From the NCBI GenBank assembly GCA_037576215.1, contig JBANDB010000008.1, positions 3,472,001 to 3,536,000 on the forward strand: a stretch of 64,000 bases of DNA. Direction: 5' to 3'. Source of the DNA: Armillaria gallica. Taxonomy: Eukaryota; Basidiomycota; Agaricomycetes; Agaricales; Physalacriaceae. The first letter of the stretch is position 1, and each line of letters starts with the position of its first letter. Below are positions 10,535-22,012 of this stretch, in pieces. The notes below the pieces were generated by a model. It was not told the origin of the DNA. It worked only from the letters and a program-made list of their open reading frames with translations, and searched no databases. The position numbers and the translations under genes are program-made.

Positions 10535-13500
10535 GCCTGTGATGGTGGTTTGGATGAAGGATGTCAGTGGATGGCGCCAAAACGATGACGGCACGAATGA
10601 CGTAGCAGAGCGCGACATCGAAGATCCTTCTGAATTTGGCAGCAACTCGATCACGTTTTCTCTCGGACCTTCGTGCCGTGTTCGAACGCATTTCACGCCA
10701 AGATCTGGTGAGAACAATTCCATACTTCGGATCTCGAGAATCAATGAGAAAATATTTGTATATACCTTTGAATCCATCTTTTCCCAGTTCAACGGCCCGC
10801 CCGTAGTCCGACGATAGTATTCGTTTGTCAATTAGAGGGACGAATCCGTGCATCGTGTTTTCACTACTTGTAGTATTCCGTTCCACATGACCCTGGTCAG
10901 TGGAAAGAGACGCCGAATATCATCTGTCCGATGTTGTGTCGCAACTGGAAACTCCAAGATTTTCAATTGAAAACACAGAGTCAGGTGAGTCGCGACTGCG
11001 ATTTCTTCCTATGAGAATCAGGCACCGTGTTGCTTATATACAGCAACTCTCGATAGAGCCAGTGCACCCTTGTGAGTGCGAATGAGCAGACGCAATAAAA
11101 TTAAACAGACGCTCACGCCAAGATCCTTGTGATATCCATTCCTGATATAGAATTTCAATTAAGCCATGGGTCCAAATGCTGAGTGGGATCTGGGAACAAA
11201 CACGTTGAGAAACCCCTGAAAAGCGGGGGCAGAACCCAAAAATACTTGAAATCAAAAACGTTTTGATTTTCACGTTCTTCTAGTTCCGTCCTATTGAAGA
11301 ATATCGTACTACGGGAGTGATGATGAGCTGTCAGCATGATAAGACAAGACAATTGTACTATACCTGGTTGTCAGAGGTTATGGAAAGCTCTGAAAGCCTG
11401 CTTCCTCTGATTGTCCCTAGCTCCACCAATCTGGTAGTCCAGTTCAAGAGCGTAGGCCTTTAGTGATGGTTGCAGACCATCCATAGACGATATTGCCATA
11501 CATAGGCAATATAATTGTGCCTCGAGTATGGGTATCTGCTTGTTCCCAGCTTCACTGATATTGATAGCGAGTCCAGCGGAGCTTACAACTACCACCTATA
11601 CAAAATCACAGCTGAATATTTTTATATTCATATCAGAAGCGACTTGCGTTAACAATGTTATGGGCAGAAAGTCTGTTGGCAGCAGCGCTGAGTCAATCGT
11701 AACCGGTTATTAAGCCCGCGCTGATATAATATTCTTGTCGTTCTTACCCCGCAACGCCGATTTATAGAATATATAGAGCCATGCTCAGTTAGTTTCGATA
11801 TGTTCCTTGAACTCCGAATCGGATACATACCTGATTGAAATTGCACCCGACTATCGCAAAAACATGGGGTGCAGTGAGACGGTTAACGATGCCTTAACGA
11901 GCGCCACCCCCGGGTCCCCACGTACACGCCCATTCAAATATCGTGAGAGGTCAATCACGGATCATCAGGTAGCCATTCGTCGAAGAGCCGTCAGAAGAAC
12001 TGCAGTTATCCCTGCAGCTAAGTACAAAGTCAATACCGGTCTTCTTTGCATATCCAATTGCAGTACAGCAATCGCCAGCGCCCCTGATGAAGGGTGGTTT
12101 TAGCCTTGATTGATTGCCCGGGGGATAGCAGGGGATAGCTTGCCGGTAATCCGGATCTTCAGGTGTCCCTAAGAAGCCCATAGCTCAGAAATTAGGTGCA
12201 TATAGCAATTCGTTCCGAACGAATTATGCAGTTTGAACAATTATGTCGCGATGAGGTACCCGGAACTCCAGTGGGAAATTCTGAGCAGTTGGATCAAAGC
12301 TATACTTCTCTAATAGAAGCAGTATCAAGGAAGGATGGGCAACTTTTACGAGTCGTCTGTGGTCTGAGTGAAAACCGATCTTCTGCTGAGTACTGGCAAG
12401 CGCCCGGCCCGCCTAAGACAGTGCAAAATGCCGACCGGCGAGCACCGGAACGGCAACTGCCGCAATGCCCTCTTCCCGCCTCTTCATCTTACTCAGCTGT
12501 TGGATTCCGGTCGGGTCTTCGCGTCTACACGTCGAAACTTGGGTTCGCGTTAGGAAAGGCGATTGAACGCAGCTTTATGTACGGTAATGACCGCATCGAG
12601 GCAAGGTCAAGTATATCCATGGGAGAAGAAGTAGCTTTGGCATTAATCGCGCTAATACTTATTTTGCTCGAAACGCGTTCTTTCCTTTTACATGACTTTG
12701 CTTGGAAGCTCTATCGTTCGGTCTGTCCTTGATCCCAGAGGTACTGCTAGCGCGAGCGAGCAAGCATCGCATAAATGCCTCAGTGACTAATCTAATGGTT
12801 CTCCTCATACAGTCCAGACCTGCTGCAGGATCCTACTTGCCTAGGTTCAACTCCATCGGCTCATGTTACTTGCTATGATCTGTTCTGCACAACGTTCTCT
12901 TGGCATCTGCTGCAACGGGCGCTGTGACTTTGTTGCCGTTTCCGTGTATTCTCCCCGCACTAAACTCAGGTACTTGCTTCGATGATCTGTTGGCAATTGC
13001 GGGGTACTTTTCATTTCCATTGACCCTCATTACTATTGGGAGATCATGCATGCAACCTCTTCTCACGCGGCGTACGCTATCCTCAAGGCGGCTGCGAATT
13101 CTGAACCTACAGCGGATCACGCCTCTTCATTTCCGGCCACCTTTGGAGTCGGGTGACCAGAACCTATATATATACCAGCCAACTACACTGTCCAAAAATA
13201 TCTGTTTCTGGTGTTCTAAGGTTGCGAATCATTGTGCATTATGCGTCATTATAACTATTTCTGTCTATGTGTCAGAGCGAAAACTACAGGACAAAGCCAC
13301 TTGATGTCTTGGTCAATGTTGCTTCACTGGCGCTCTCTTTCGTTGGCTAAGTGTGGAAATTTGGCTCCTGAGTGGCTTTGTTCGATCATGCATCGAGCTT
13401 TGACCCTTGTTGACCCTTACCGGACCAGTTACTCTGCGCTAGTATTGTTCGAGGGATGCAATCACGGCACCTCGAGGCTGACTACGGACACGCGTCTCCT

Positions 13501-13540
13501 CATTGTTGCCTGCCTGCCACATACATGCGCTCATACACAC
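10535..13540. other. Mostly non-coding; a few unassigned open frames
   Basis: No recognisable gene. Two frames are worth recording. Minus 11371-11595 (about 75 codons, VVVSSAGLAINISEAGNKQ) looks protein-like and is preceded by an AG acceptor, so it may be an isolated or decayed exon. Plus 12196-12732 is an uninterrupted 178-codon frame ending in a hydrophobic stretch (EEVALALIALILILLETRSF), but it has no recognisable domain and low-complexity composition. The remaining frames are short. Confidence 0.4.
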
Positions 13541-13543
13541 CCG

Positions 13544-13550
13544 TATATAA
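13544..13550 (+). promoter_or_regulatory. TATA box of the DUF6741-like gene
   Basis: TATATAA lies 64-70 bases upstream of the ATG at 13614. Confidence 0.5.
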
Positions 13551-13613
13551 GCACGGTGCGGTTGTACACCACTTGTTCCCAACACTCACACTGGCCCAAT
13601 TACCCTCGTAGCC

Positions 13614-14528
13614 ATGGCATACCCCCCCTACGACCACCAATCAGTCGCTCGCCGACAATCCTTGTCCTATGGCACCCCGATGTATCAGCACCACCAGCTA
13701 CCCATGGATCAGGCGGTAGGCGGCAGCTTGTCATTTGTGCCACCGGAAAGCGCTGACGTCCACGTTTTAGTATCCGCACCCTTCATATGATATTTACGCG
13801 AATCCACACGCCGTATCTATGTCGCGTCGCATGTCAAGTCATTGTGAGTGTCTCTTCCAGGAAATTAACCGTTTGCGTAGGTGTTGATCATAATTCCAGC
13901 TGCCTACGACGATCATCCCTACTATCGAGCTCATCAGCAAAGACTGCCGTCCAACTATAGCACTCCGCGCCCTGTCGTGGTCAGCATGCCGCGTCAGCGA
14001 AGGCATTCCGCGGTTTCATTCTCTTCCGGTGGGCTGGAAGGGTACCATCGGGCGAGCTCCCTGAGAGTCAAGTTTAAGCGAAAGGGCGCTTTCATGAACG
14101 GTGTCAGCTTGGGAGACGCCCAGTCCCACAATATTCGGCTCTCAGGAAATGAATCTTACCATGTGCGCGACATGCACCCCGACAGGCGGGACAACATCTA
14201 TCTGTTAATCAAGGTGAGTGCAATGTATGCCACATTGCCGGATCTTATGTCTGATTCGATTTTTCAGTGGTCAGGATATCAAGCGCTGCAATATGAGATC
14301 CCCCTGGAGTCATACAGCAGCCGGGTAGACCTGCAGACTTTAGCTCGTCGTGTTGCGCGGTCTTGTGTCCATTATTTCTCGGTAAGGACGATCTTACTTC
14401 TAGGTCCCCGCTGTCGCTGAGTCGTATTTCAGACAAACAGGATTCCCCTGTCATGGGATCGTCTCGATCTGCACCACTTGGAAGAGACGTCGTACGGTGT
14501 CTGGCAGCCCATGCTGTCTGTGCATTAA
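13614..14528 (+). CDS. DUF6741-like basidiomycete protein
   Basis: Five exons joined by clean GT-AG introns give a protein of about 230 residues. The N-terminal third is disordered and rich in Tyr, His, Pro and Gln (MAYPPYDHQSVARRQSLSYG). The second part is a compact conserved domain: SLRVKFKRKGAFMNGVSLG, HNIRLSGNESYHVRDMHPD, LQYEIPLESYSSRVDLQTLA, ARSCVHYFS, ending WQPMLSVH. This matches my memory of the family labelled DUF6741 in Agaricomycetes, an identification I could not check. Function is unknown. There is no signal peptide or membrane helix, and the basic KFKRKG patch would suit nucleic-acid or membrane-surface binding (speculative). The start is the first ATG after the TATA box. Confidence 0.72.
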
Positions 14529-14826
14529 TTATTGCACAAGCTGCTTGTCATGTCTTCGCGGGTTGAGCTTGACTCCAATTTATTAATGGCCCTTACTTAA
14601 TCTTCTCATGAAACACCTCAAGCCTATGGGCTACGCCCACATGCTTTTCTTTCTCTCTTCTTTGTTGTATTTTTACGGTGGAATAATCGATTGGAATTGT
14701 GACGTCTCATATCAACACTTGTACACTATCCTGATGCCCATACGTAAATAAATTAACTCCTTCATGATCATCTATTAACGCAATTATCAGAACTTCATGA
14801 AGCGCAGACCGAAGAGAAAGATCACC

Positions 14827-16079
14827 TCAGAATCGCAGAATGCCACGCTCGTAGAGCAGCGGAAATGCCTGCCTCACCCTACCTCGGACGCCTTCGTCTT
14901 CACAACCATCAGATTGCAAATACTCATCACTAAGAATGACATCCCGAAGACGAAGAGTCGGCGAAAGAGCTGCATCAAGCTGATTCCAGCTGGAAAGTTC
15001 CAGAAGGCGTTGATCATGATCGTACTCGTACTCGGAAGCCCCAGACTTTTTATAAAAAGTCACGGTAATGGTCCGTAGAAAGCTGTCCGAGACTTGGCGA
15101 AAGTATGTCGCCCACCAGAGAGGCATCTCTGACGGAGCGTACATACCATATGGTTTGGATGACAAGGGAAAGGGCTGGAAATGTATATGGGGAAGCAGAC
15201 CGAGTTGTATGGGATTCAGGGTAGGCGTGAAGTCGCCGGCGGTGCCTGCGGATAGTTAATATACCACGAAAATAGACACCGGAGGGTGAATGGATACATA
15301 CGAAAACTCTGAGTATCCCAATGTAGCGCTAGGGTATCAAGAGAGAGACCCCCTGCGATCTTAGACACGGCTAGAACTTCTTCCCAAGATTCTACAAGAA
15401 CAGATAACTCTCGGAGAGAGGAAAAAGTGATCTCCCGAAGCGAGTCTAGTACGCGTAGACTCCCAAGGCATACCAACGAAAGGGACTCAACGGATGGTAA
15501 GCGAATCTTGGGTGAATCTGGGCTCCGATTTGGTGAATCACGGCTGACATAAATATTCCGAAGGTTAATGGTCTTGACGAGCGACCCTTCAAATAGTGTG
15601 AGAGGCCAGACGGAAGTGGATGTCTCCCGTATACCGTCCAATGTGGCGTGTACGAGGTTTGGCATGCGGAATGCCTGGCGCAAGACATCTTCCATTCGAG
15701 CCACCGCTCGCCAAGGCATGGTGTTGAAGTCGAACGTGATGCTGTTTAAATTAGAGAGTAGGGTTAACAAGATGGATATCTGGTTGGAAGAGGATATGAC
15801 CCATTGCTGGGATCGCCGTATCGCTGTGTCGACTACGTCAAGGTGCTTCGTGAAATTCGCGAGACGTGGTGAGGATGAGATGACCTGCTGGTATAGCACT
15901 AGCAGACTCCGGTTCGTGAGTCGGATATGTCGAAATAATGAACGCTGGCTGGCTGAGGTCCACGACTGGCGAACGACTGCACATGCTTGGAGAGTCTCTG
16001 GATCATCGCCAATGCTGTCGATGATGTGATCGACAAGTTCTTGTGGAAGAGCGCACATTACATCCATGACCATGGCCAT
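14827..16079 (-). CDS. F-box-like / leucine-rich protein
   Basis: Two exons encode about 395 residues. The N-terminus, CALPQELVDHIIDSIGDDPE followed by LQACAVVRQSWTSASQRSLF, has the L-P-x-E-h-h-x-x-I-h pattern of basidiomycete F-box proteins, which recruit substrates to SCF ubiquitin ligases through Skp1. The remainder has irregular leucine-rich segments (LTLLSNLNSITFDF, LRELSVLVESWEEVLAV) and a mixed C-terminal domain ending YERGILRF. The intron lies near 15248-15300, with donor gtatgt and acceptor cgcag. Agaricomycete genomes carry very large families of such proteins with unknown substrates. Several in-frame Met codons precede CALPQ; I took the first, at 16079. Confidence 0.75.
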
Positions 16080-16084
16080 AGAAG

Positions 16085-17185
16085 CAACTGGGAACCTTTA
16101 CGAGGAGAACAATGAGGCAAAGAGACCTAGTAATGCGAGGCCACTCACGGAGATGCGCGGAAGGAATGAGACGGTGCTAGAAGAGCCAAACGAAGGGCCT
16201 ATTTATGAGCGTCCCGTGGCTTTAAGCTTTACGTTTGAGTGTGGGGTGGACTGTCGGAAAGGTTGGTGCCGAAATAGCAACGCGACACTCCGGACAAGAC
16301 CGTGCGGATGTGGCGAGAGGAAGCACGGTGAGGGACGAGTGTTGAGGGATAGATCTGGTTATAAGTAAATCAATCCTGCAGTTTACCTTCTTGGTCCAAG
16401 TATATATATCGGTGATTTCCTTTAATATTCAGCCAGCGATGGTCGTATATAGATACTGGGTATCCACGGCTAAGAGATACAGACGAAGGATGCTAGAAAA
16501 ATATTGGAATGGCGCCAGGCGAGGTTCCCCCATCAAAAAATGTCGAGGCCGAAGCACTTTGAGCGCCTGTCTTGAATGAACGAGTGCCAATTTGAAAAAT
16601 GATACGATATGTAAGAGGGAAGCCCGACCTTTGTGTTCGAGTTCGATGTCATACGCCCGAATCATGGATTCAAGACGGCAAAAAACCTCAATTATGCAGG
16701 AGATATGCCGGTGGTAGTACACATGTAATGGTGGTAGAAAGGATACTGGCTGAAATAGGATATGCAACTTCGGTGTTTGTCCAGGTTGCCGACAAACTTC
16801 ATCAATGACATCAGTGGTACACGGCCGTCTCGTCTGCCTCGACCGTGTCTGTTCCTGCCTGTTTTCTTTTTAACGTTAGGAAATATGTCTCCTGTCGCGC
16901 CGTGTTAGCAACAGACGAGCGTCGTTACCTTATGACGCGTCAGATGTGCTGATCTCGGGCAGGCATTACCAACTTTTTGACTGACGCGTTGACAGATTAT
17001 GCTAGAGTGAATTTCAACTTTCCCCCATGTTTCTATAAGTACGGAAGGAACTCTGCCAGTTTTATCAAACTCTTGCTGCTATACCCTGCGCCGCTGCGCC
17101 ATCCGTATCGTATCTCCATCCCGAGCCTCGCGGTTTCTACTAATCTCCCTTATTTGTGGTCGGCACATAAGTATCTGCAGTCCCG
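16085..17185. other. Intergenic, nothing recognised
   Basis: Short frames on both strands, none with a domain or a consistent exon series. A 100-codon plus frame at 16066-16368 overlaps the start region of the F-box-like gene and is not credible as a gene. Confidence 0.45.
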
Positions 17186-17189
17186 GCGT

Positions 17190-18140
17190 CTATGACATTG
17201 AATGTTGCTCATCTCCGACCCTATGACGGTGTTCTAGCCTTCGCTCAGGGATGGTAAGTAACATTTCCTCATCCCGGCGTTCTATCTCTTCCTTGACGCG
17301 TAAGGAACAGTTTGCCTTCTCCTTGAGCAAGAGCTTTCGCCGACATTTCGCTCGTTCCTTAAGAACTTTGATCGTTTCTTGGTCACGACGACGAAATTTT
17401 CACAACTTCGAGGCAGGAGCGACCCCGCCTTGCTGCCGCAAGGTCCTTGCTCTCAGACCGAGCGAGGTACGTCCCATATAATAGACCCTTGGAGAGTCCT
17501 TCGGATGCCCTGATTATTTTCTGATGTTCTTGTAGCGCTAACCGTCGCTTGAGACTTGGTACCTGCACCAATCAAGGTTTGCGATCCACGGCTCTATTGC
17601 TTACAAGACCGAGTCGGGCTCCAAAAAGATCTCGTGTCGAATGTTCATGTGAGTTCTATTCATCTTTGTCCGACCACCTTTGACGTACACTCACTAAGGT
17701 CGGCCACACTCTCTCGGCCACAAATCTTCTTGGTACGATATCGTCGATAAATGACAGCCCCTCACACTCCTCTAGTATGTATTCAGTGAGCTGACTTTCT
17801 ATTTTGTACGAATCATATGGTCAATTGAAATCAGCTCAGGGTCACGCTTGAAACAGCGGATTGCGCGCACCCATGGAACTTTGCTGATATGCACCGCGAT
17901 GGGTTGGGATCGGGACCTAGCGATGTGCAGATTCCCGCATGCTTGCGGCATTACCAAATGAAAATAGCCGGCGCGACGCTTTCGCATTCTATACAACATA
18001 TTTACCGAATTGGACAAGGTGAGTCCTCCGTCTTCCCCGTGCTTCTTTCTTATTCGTAGGAAATGAAGGCCAGAATGCATCTGCAACGGCGAATAATTGA
18101 TAGGATCCCGGATCCCTTCCGATTCGTGGTCTGTTGCCAT
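17190..18140 (-). CDS. Predicted multi-exon protein, coiled-coil C-terminus
   Basis: Several exons on the minus strand can be joined by GT-AG introns in consistent phase. They include VPWVRAIRCFKRDPELISID, then CEGLSFIDDIVPRRFVAERV, then STRDLFGARLGLVPSLKRRL and ALQEHQKIIRASEGLSKG. The last exon is a strongly charged coiled coil (IKVLKERAKCRRKLLLKEK, RVKEEIERRDEEM) ending at 17190. The start at 18140 (MATDHESEGIRDP) is the first ATG of a compatible frame, but the join to the next exon is not certain. Entry into the last exon, near 17390, needs a one-base shift. No family is recognised. The regular phase pattern argues for a real gene rather than chance. Confidence 0.45.
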
Positions 18141-18189
18141 CGCGATACATATTCATAGGTTCACATCGAACTCGGTGTTTGAGGATCAT

Positions 18190-18530
18190 GGGTTATCCCT
18201 TTCAATTCCTCTTTCCGTACACTAAAAAAACTAACTTGCCTGTCGGTAGGTACCTACACTAATACCCATGTATGCACTCCATCCCTAATATCAACCGTGA
18301 AAGCCGTGATGTTTCATAAAGTTTTTTTAGCACCGAAAATGCCCAAATCGAAAGTCCTAAAAATAGTATCAGCATTGAAGACGGAACCGAGGCGAAACCG
18401 AAACTAGCCTTCGCCCAACTGCTGCACTAAGTCACTGGCAGGTGGAAACATCATCGGCTAGATAGATAATCAGCATCAAGGCTCTAAGCTTGCAAAGATA
18501 GATTTTACTCACAAGAGCGAAATCGTGATG
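18190..18530. other. Intergenic
   Basis: AT-richer spacer between two minus-strand genes. No open frame or motif of note. Confidence 0.5.
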
Positions 18531-18928
18531 TCACCACGTATCGTCGCCTTCATCGTCATCTCTATCTCCAGGTGGAGCTCTATTCTCAGCTTCACCACTT
18601 TTGGCTTTCGACTAACTCTTCTGCCTCGAGGTCTTTCTGCACGTTTTTCCTCACGGTCCTTTGGTATGGGCACCGCTGGTTTTTCGACCTCTGGCTCAGA
18701 ATCAGACTGGTCGCTTTGTCCAGAATCTGAGGAGGCTGTGCTTGACAGAGAGACAGCTCGAACTGCGTCAGCCCCGACAACGCCCGCACGGCGCCGTCGA
18801 CGACGAAAACTTGAGGAAGATGAAGATACTGATGAAGTGTCGGAATTGTAGTCGTGATACAGCTCGTGATACTCAGGTGCAGGAGAAGGGTCGCGAGAAG
18901 GAAATTGGATAGTGGACGCCTGTGACAT
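18531..18928 (-). CDS. Low-complexity Ser/Arg/acidic protein
   Basis: Single-exon frame starting MSQASTIQFPSRDPSPAPEY. It has a serine run followed by an arginine run (SSSSSSFRRRRRR), an acidic Ser/Asp segment (SDSGQSDQSDSEPEVEK) and a basic RGRRVSRKPK patch, all typical of a disordered nuclear or RNA-related protein. The literal frame runs on to 18509. Next to the A4 run at 18597-18602, however, the neighbouring frame gives a much more protein-like acidic end (GDRDDDEGDDTW) with a stop at 18531, so one A is probably missing. A TATA-like element lies about 35 bases upstream of the ATG. No family assigned. Confidence 0.55.
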
Positions 18929-18961
18929 GATCCTGGGGGGTTTTGATGTGGGACCTGGGCC

Positions 18962-18969
18962 TTATAAAC
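18962..18969 (-). promoter_or_regulatory. TATA-like element of the low-complexity gene
   Basis: Reads TTTATAAG on the minus strand, about 35 bases before the ATG at 18928. Confidence 0.4.
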
Positions 18970-18999
18970 AGCTATCGGACGCCACGAGAGATCGGGGGT

Positions 19000-20165
19000 A
19001 ACGCAGTAATTCGTGCGACGTTTTGATCTTATCCGGCTGCCTGGGAGTCGTAACTTAACCAATTCGAGAGGAGTTTACCCTCAGAATCATCACGCTCCAG
19101 CTTGAATTTGAAGATGACGCTTGGAAATGGTAACTAGTGGGACTGGAATCTTCGAGGAATAGAGTAATCCAGGCCTCATTCGGGGTAACGTGAGCGGTGA
19201 CGGCAATCGAAGAAATTCGAAAAATGGTGTGTGTATCACAAAGTACTCGATTTGCGCTTGACGGCCAGAGTCGACAATATCACTGACAGAGATTATTGAT
19301 TTTGATTGTACTTAGTGTACTTCTTTGACTGGGTCTTGTAACTTGAAGTGACATTAGAAACATCGGGAAGTTTGATGCCTCGAGGCATTCTTTCCGATCA
19401 GCTTCGGGTCGAGCTCTGGCGAAACTGCGTTGGAAGATGCTGGAAGGTGCTACATTTTCCGCGATGGTTCTCGTCGTCAGCGGCATTGTCGGTGGCGACG
19501 GGCGCTGACAAGAAGCCACCAAAGCAACGGGCATTCTAAACCGCCTCACTCTCATCCGTATGGGTGTTGGGTGTCGGCAATTGTGGATGTCATAATACGG
19601 TTCCGCGGACCAACATATGACAATCAGGACACCTTGCCAAACCCGTGCTACTGTCTTGGCCCTCCGCTGTGCATTCCCCAACTTGCAGAATAGCGTAATG
19701 GGTGGCAGTTTCAATTAATGGATGATGGTGTCAGAATTCGTTGCGCTTGCATCCCGGGCTTATAAATACGCTGCGTACTGGCATTGTCATTGATCTTCTA
19801 GTGGATAGTAATGTTAAGTATTGCACGTCTAATGATTGGCGATCGGTGTAGCGTTGTTAATCAGGGTCCGGTGGCTCGTTCTACGAACTGGCAGCGAGCA
19901 TATTGCTGTGTGATATCAATCGAAAAGAGCAAATGAAAACCAGTGGAGTTCGCGTATTTCGTATTCCTTGGGTGCTCGTTAAATTACATCGGAGATGTCG
20001 CAAATTCAAAGCTGGAGAAGAGTTAGAGAACGCATATGTAAGGAAGGGGTCTTTCCCTACTTTGTACGAATGATAAGCCGAAGCATGGATTAGGCTACGA
20101 GCTGCCTAAATGTCCTTAAAATTTCAGGTATGAAGATGAAATGGTCGAGGACAAACCTTCCCACA
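19000..20165. other. Intergenic; one doubtful minus frame
   Basis: The minus frame 19280-19714 (144 codons) has no domain. A short alternative minus frame inside it (MPRGIKLPDVSNVTSSYKTQ, ending near 19305) looks more protein-like but has no demonstrable upstream exon. A TATAAATA at about 19758 on the plus strand has no credible gene behind it. Confidence 0.35.
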
Positions 20166-20170
20166 GTTTC

Positions 20171-21807
20171 TTACGAGGTAAATGGATTACAGTGGCAGAC
20201 TGCTCCCCTCACAGCGAAACTCATTATACTTCCAGTCGCAAGCCCTAAGATCAGGCAGAAATTCGCCACCGTGGCCGCCACGTCTATATCCTCCCTCGTC
20301 TTCAGTCTATGGTTGTGCTCCAGAGACGGCGCAGACATCATGCACATACTTGATACATAGCCGTTTGAAAGAGCGAAAAGGAATAGTATCAGCATAAAGA
20401 TAAAGTCCGAGTTTATTATTGGGGTATAAGCGGACGACGAGGAGCGCTGGATGTTGCACATGAGGAACAGAGGCACAAACAGAGTGCGGGCGAAAGACAA
20501 CGTAAGAAGTCGTTTGGGGGACCAGGTCAGTAGCCTGGGGAAGGAGCAGATATATCGTCCAAAGAAGTCGCCCAGACCGAAAACGAAAAAGTGGATTGAG
20601 CTAAAAAGAAGAGAATGCATGGACGGATTTGTTGATGCAACGGAAGTTGTTATGGGAGGGAATACCGCCTAGTATACAGTCAATGATACGCAAACATCCC
20701 GATGATTTTACTTACGAGAGTAACAACGAAGACATAAGCAACGGCCACTTCATAAACCACGTTTGCCTTTGCGATTCTGAATATTTTTCGTTTCTCTTCT
20801 GGCGCGTCGTGACGTCCGTGAGATACGAGACCCTGCGTCTCCTCGCCATCTATTTCATCAGCATCTGTCTTGGCGCGCGCCTCGAGTGAGCCGGCAACGG
20901 TCTTGTAAACGGGCATGTTCGTTAGCCAAACTTGGGCCCCGGCACTCGCAAGAAGGAACAAAGTCGACAGTCCAAAGAACGCGAATGCGGATCGTTCCTC
21001 TGCTTCTCCGTGACCGCCAGTGGGCACACTTGACGCCTCAATGTCCGAGTCTCCTCGAACTGAGGCAAGTGCACTCAACACCTGTACACCGCTGACGACC
21101 ACAGCGACACCAGCTTGTCCGGACATCATAGGCTGCACGGCGGTGGGACCAAAAAGTGACGCAACCGCTATACATGAAGTTTGCAGATATGAACCAAAGG
21201 CTGCTTGGGCGATGCCGTTGAGTAGGACAAAGGCAAAGAAAAAGCCGGCAGTTGTGTGTACAAATGTGCTGAGAGTGAGAAGCGCCGTCAGGACTGATAG
21301 GCATAGTATTGATACAATAATTTGACGTGAAGGGGCATTCTGTTGATGTGATCAAGAGGTTGGTCATACGACCTTGTAAATACACGCACCTTCTTGGATG
21401 TTGCTGTAGCGTGAGCTAGGAAGATCGAATTGGACGCGGTGAACGATGTAGAGAGGTACGAGCTGAATGTGGGCTTGATTGACGACGTCGAAAGTCTCGC
21501 CGTGAAATAAGGCGTGGCAGTTATCATTACTATTACTCAATCTCAGGTCAACCAGTCACCAAGAAGCGTCCAGTAACGCACCATTCCAAGGCAGCAGCAC
21601 TGCGCAGCCCAGAATGAAAAATATCCAGCGCACTCGGGCATCCACATGTGTGAAATGAGGGTGTGTTGATTCGTGTGCACCATCCGGGTCGCCTTCGTCC
21701 TCCATTTCAATGTCAGGCTCTGCTGGCAGTACCGGATGCGATGCCAGCGGCGCTTGAGGAATAGGATGGTAGAGCGCCTCTGGGCTCCGTGAGCGAAGAG
21801 AGGACAT
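20171..21807 (-). CDS. Equilibrative nucleoside transporter (ENT/SLC29 family)
   Basis: Four exons give an integral membrane protein of about 480 residues, the usual ENT size. A hydrophilic acidic N-terminus (MSSLRSRSPEALYHPIPQAP) leads into WIFFILGCAVLLPWN, where the first intron (donor gtgcgt) joins the family-typical ITATPYFTARL. Further helices include FFFAFVLLNGIAQAAFGSYL. A large charged central loop (TDADEIDGEETQGL) separates TM6 from TM7, and the C-terminal half shows FVFGLGDFFGRYIC and the signature ALSNGYVSSMCMMSAPSLEH. ENT proteins move nucleosides down their gradient across the plasma or vacuolar membrane. The frame is intact with clean splice sites, and the start at 21807 is the only ATG giving a normal N-terminus. 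Confidence 0.9.
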
Positions 21808-22012
21808 GGTGGTACAAAGTCAAGAGACGGTATCCGTGCTTTCCATTTCGAGCCGGCTGCAGGACAGAGAGCGGAACCAATGACAGGTTGAATGGTAAAA
21901 CCTCTACAGCGTTCTATTATGGATACAGTGTGTAAGAGCACTGGGAGCCTATTCAGTCACCCTTCGCTTCCGTTCAGAGTAATATTTATATTGAAGAAAC
22001 TAGAGACATCTC

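Noticed and set aside
12196..12732. 178-codon single-exon plus frame
   Set aside because: No domain, no homologue recognised, odd composition; kept only as a note in the intergenic entry.
15568..16029. 153-codon plus frame
   Set aside because: Antisense to the F-box-like gene, whose frame continues across an intron with matching phase.
19280..19714. 144-codon minus frame
   Set aside because: No domain or consistent splicing, and a more protein-like segment in it uses another frame.
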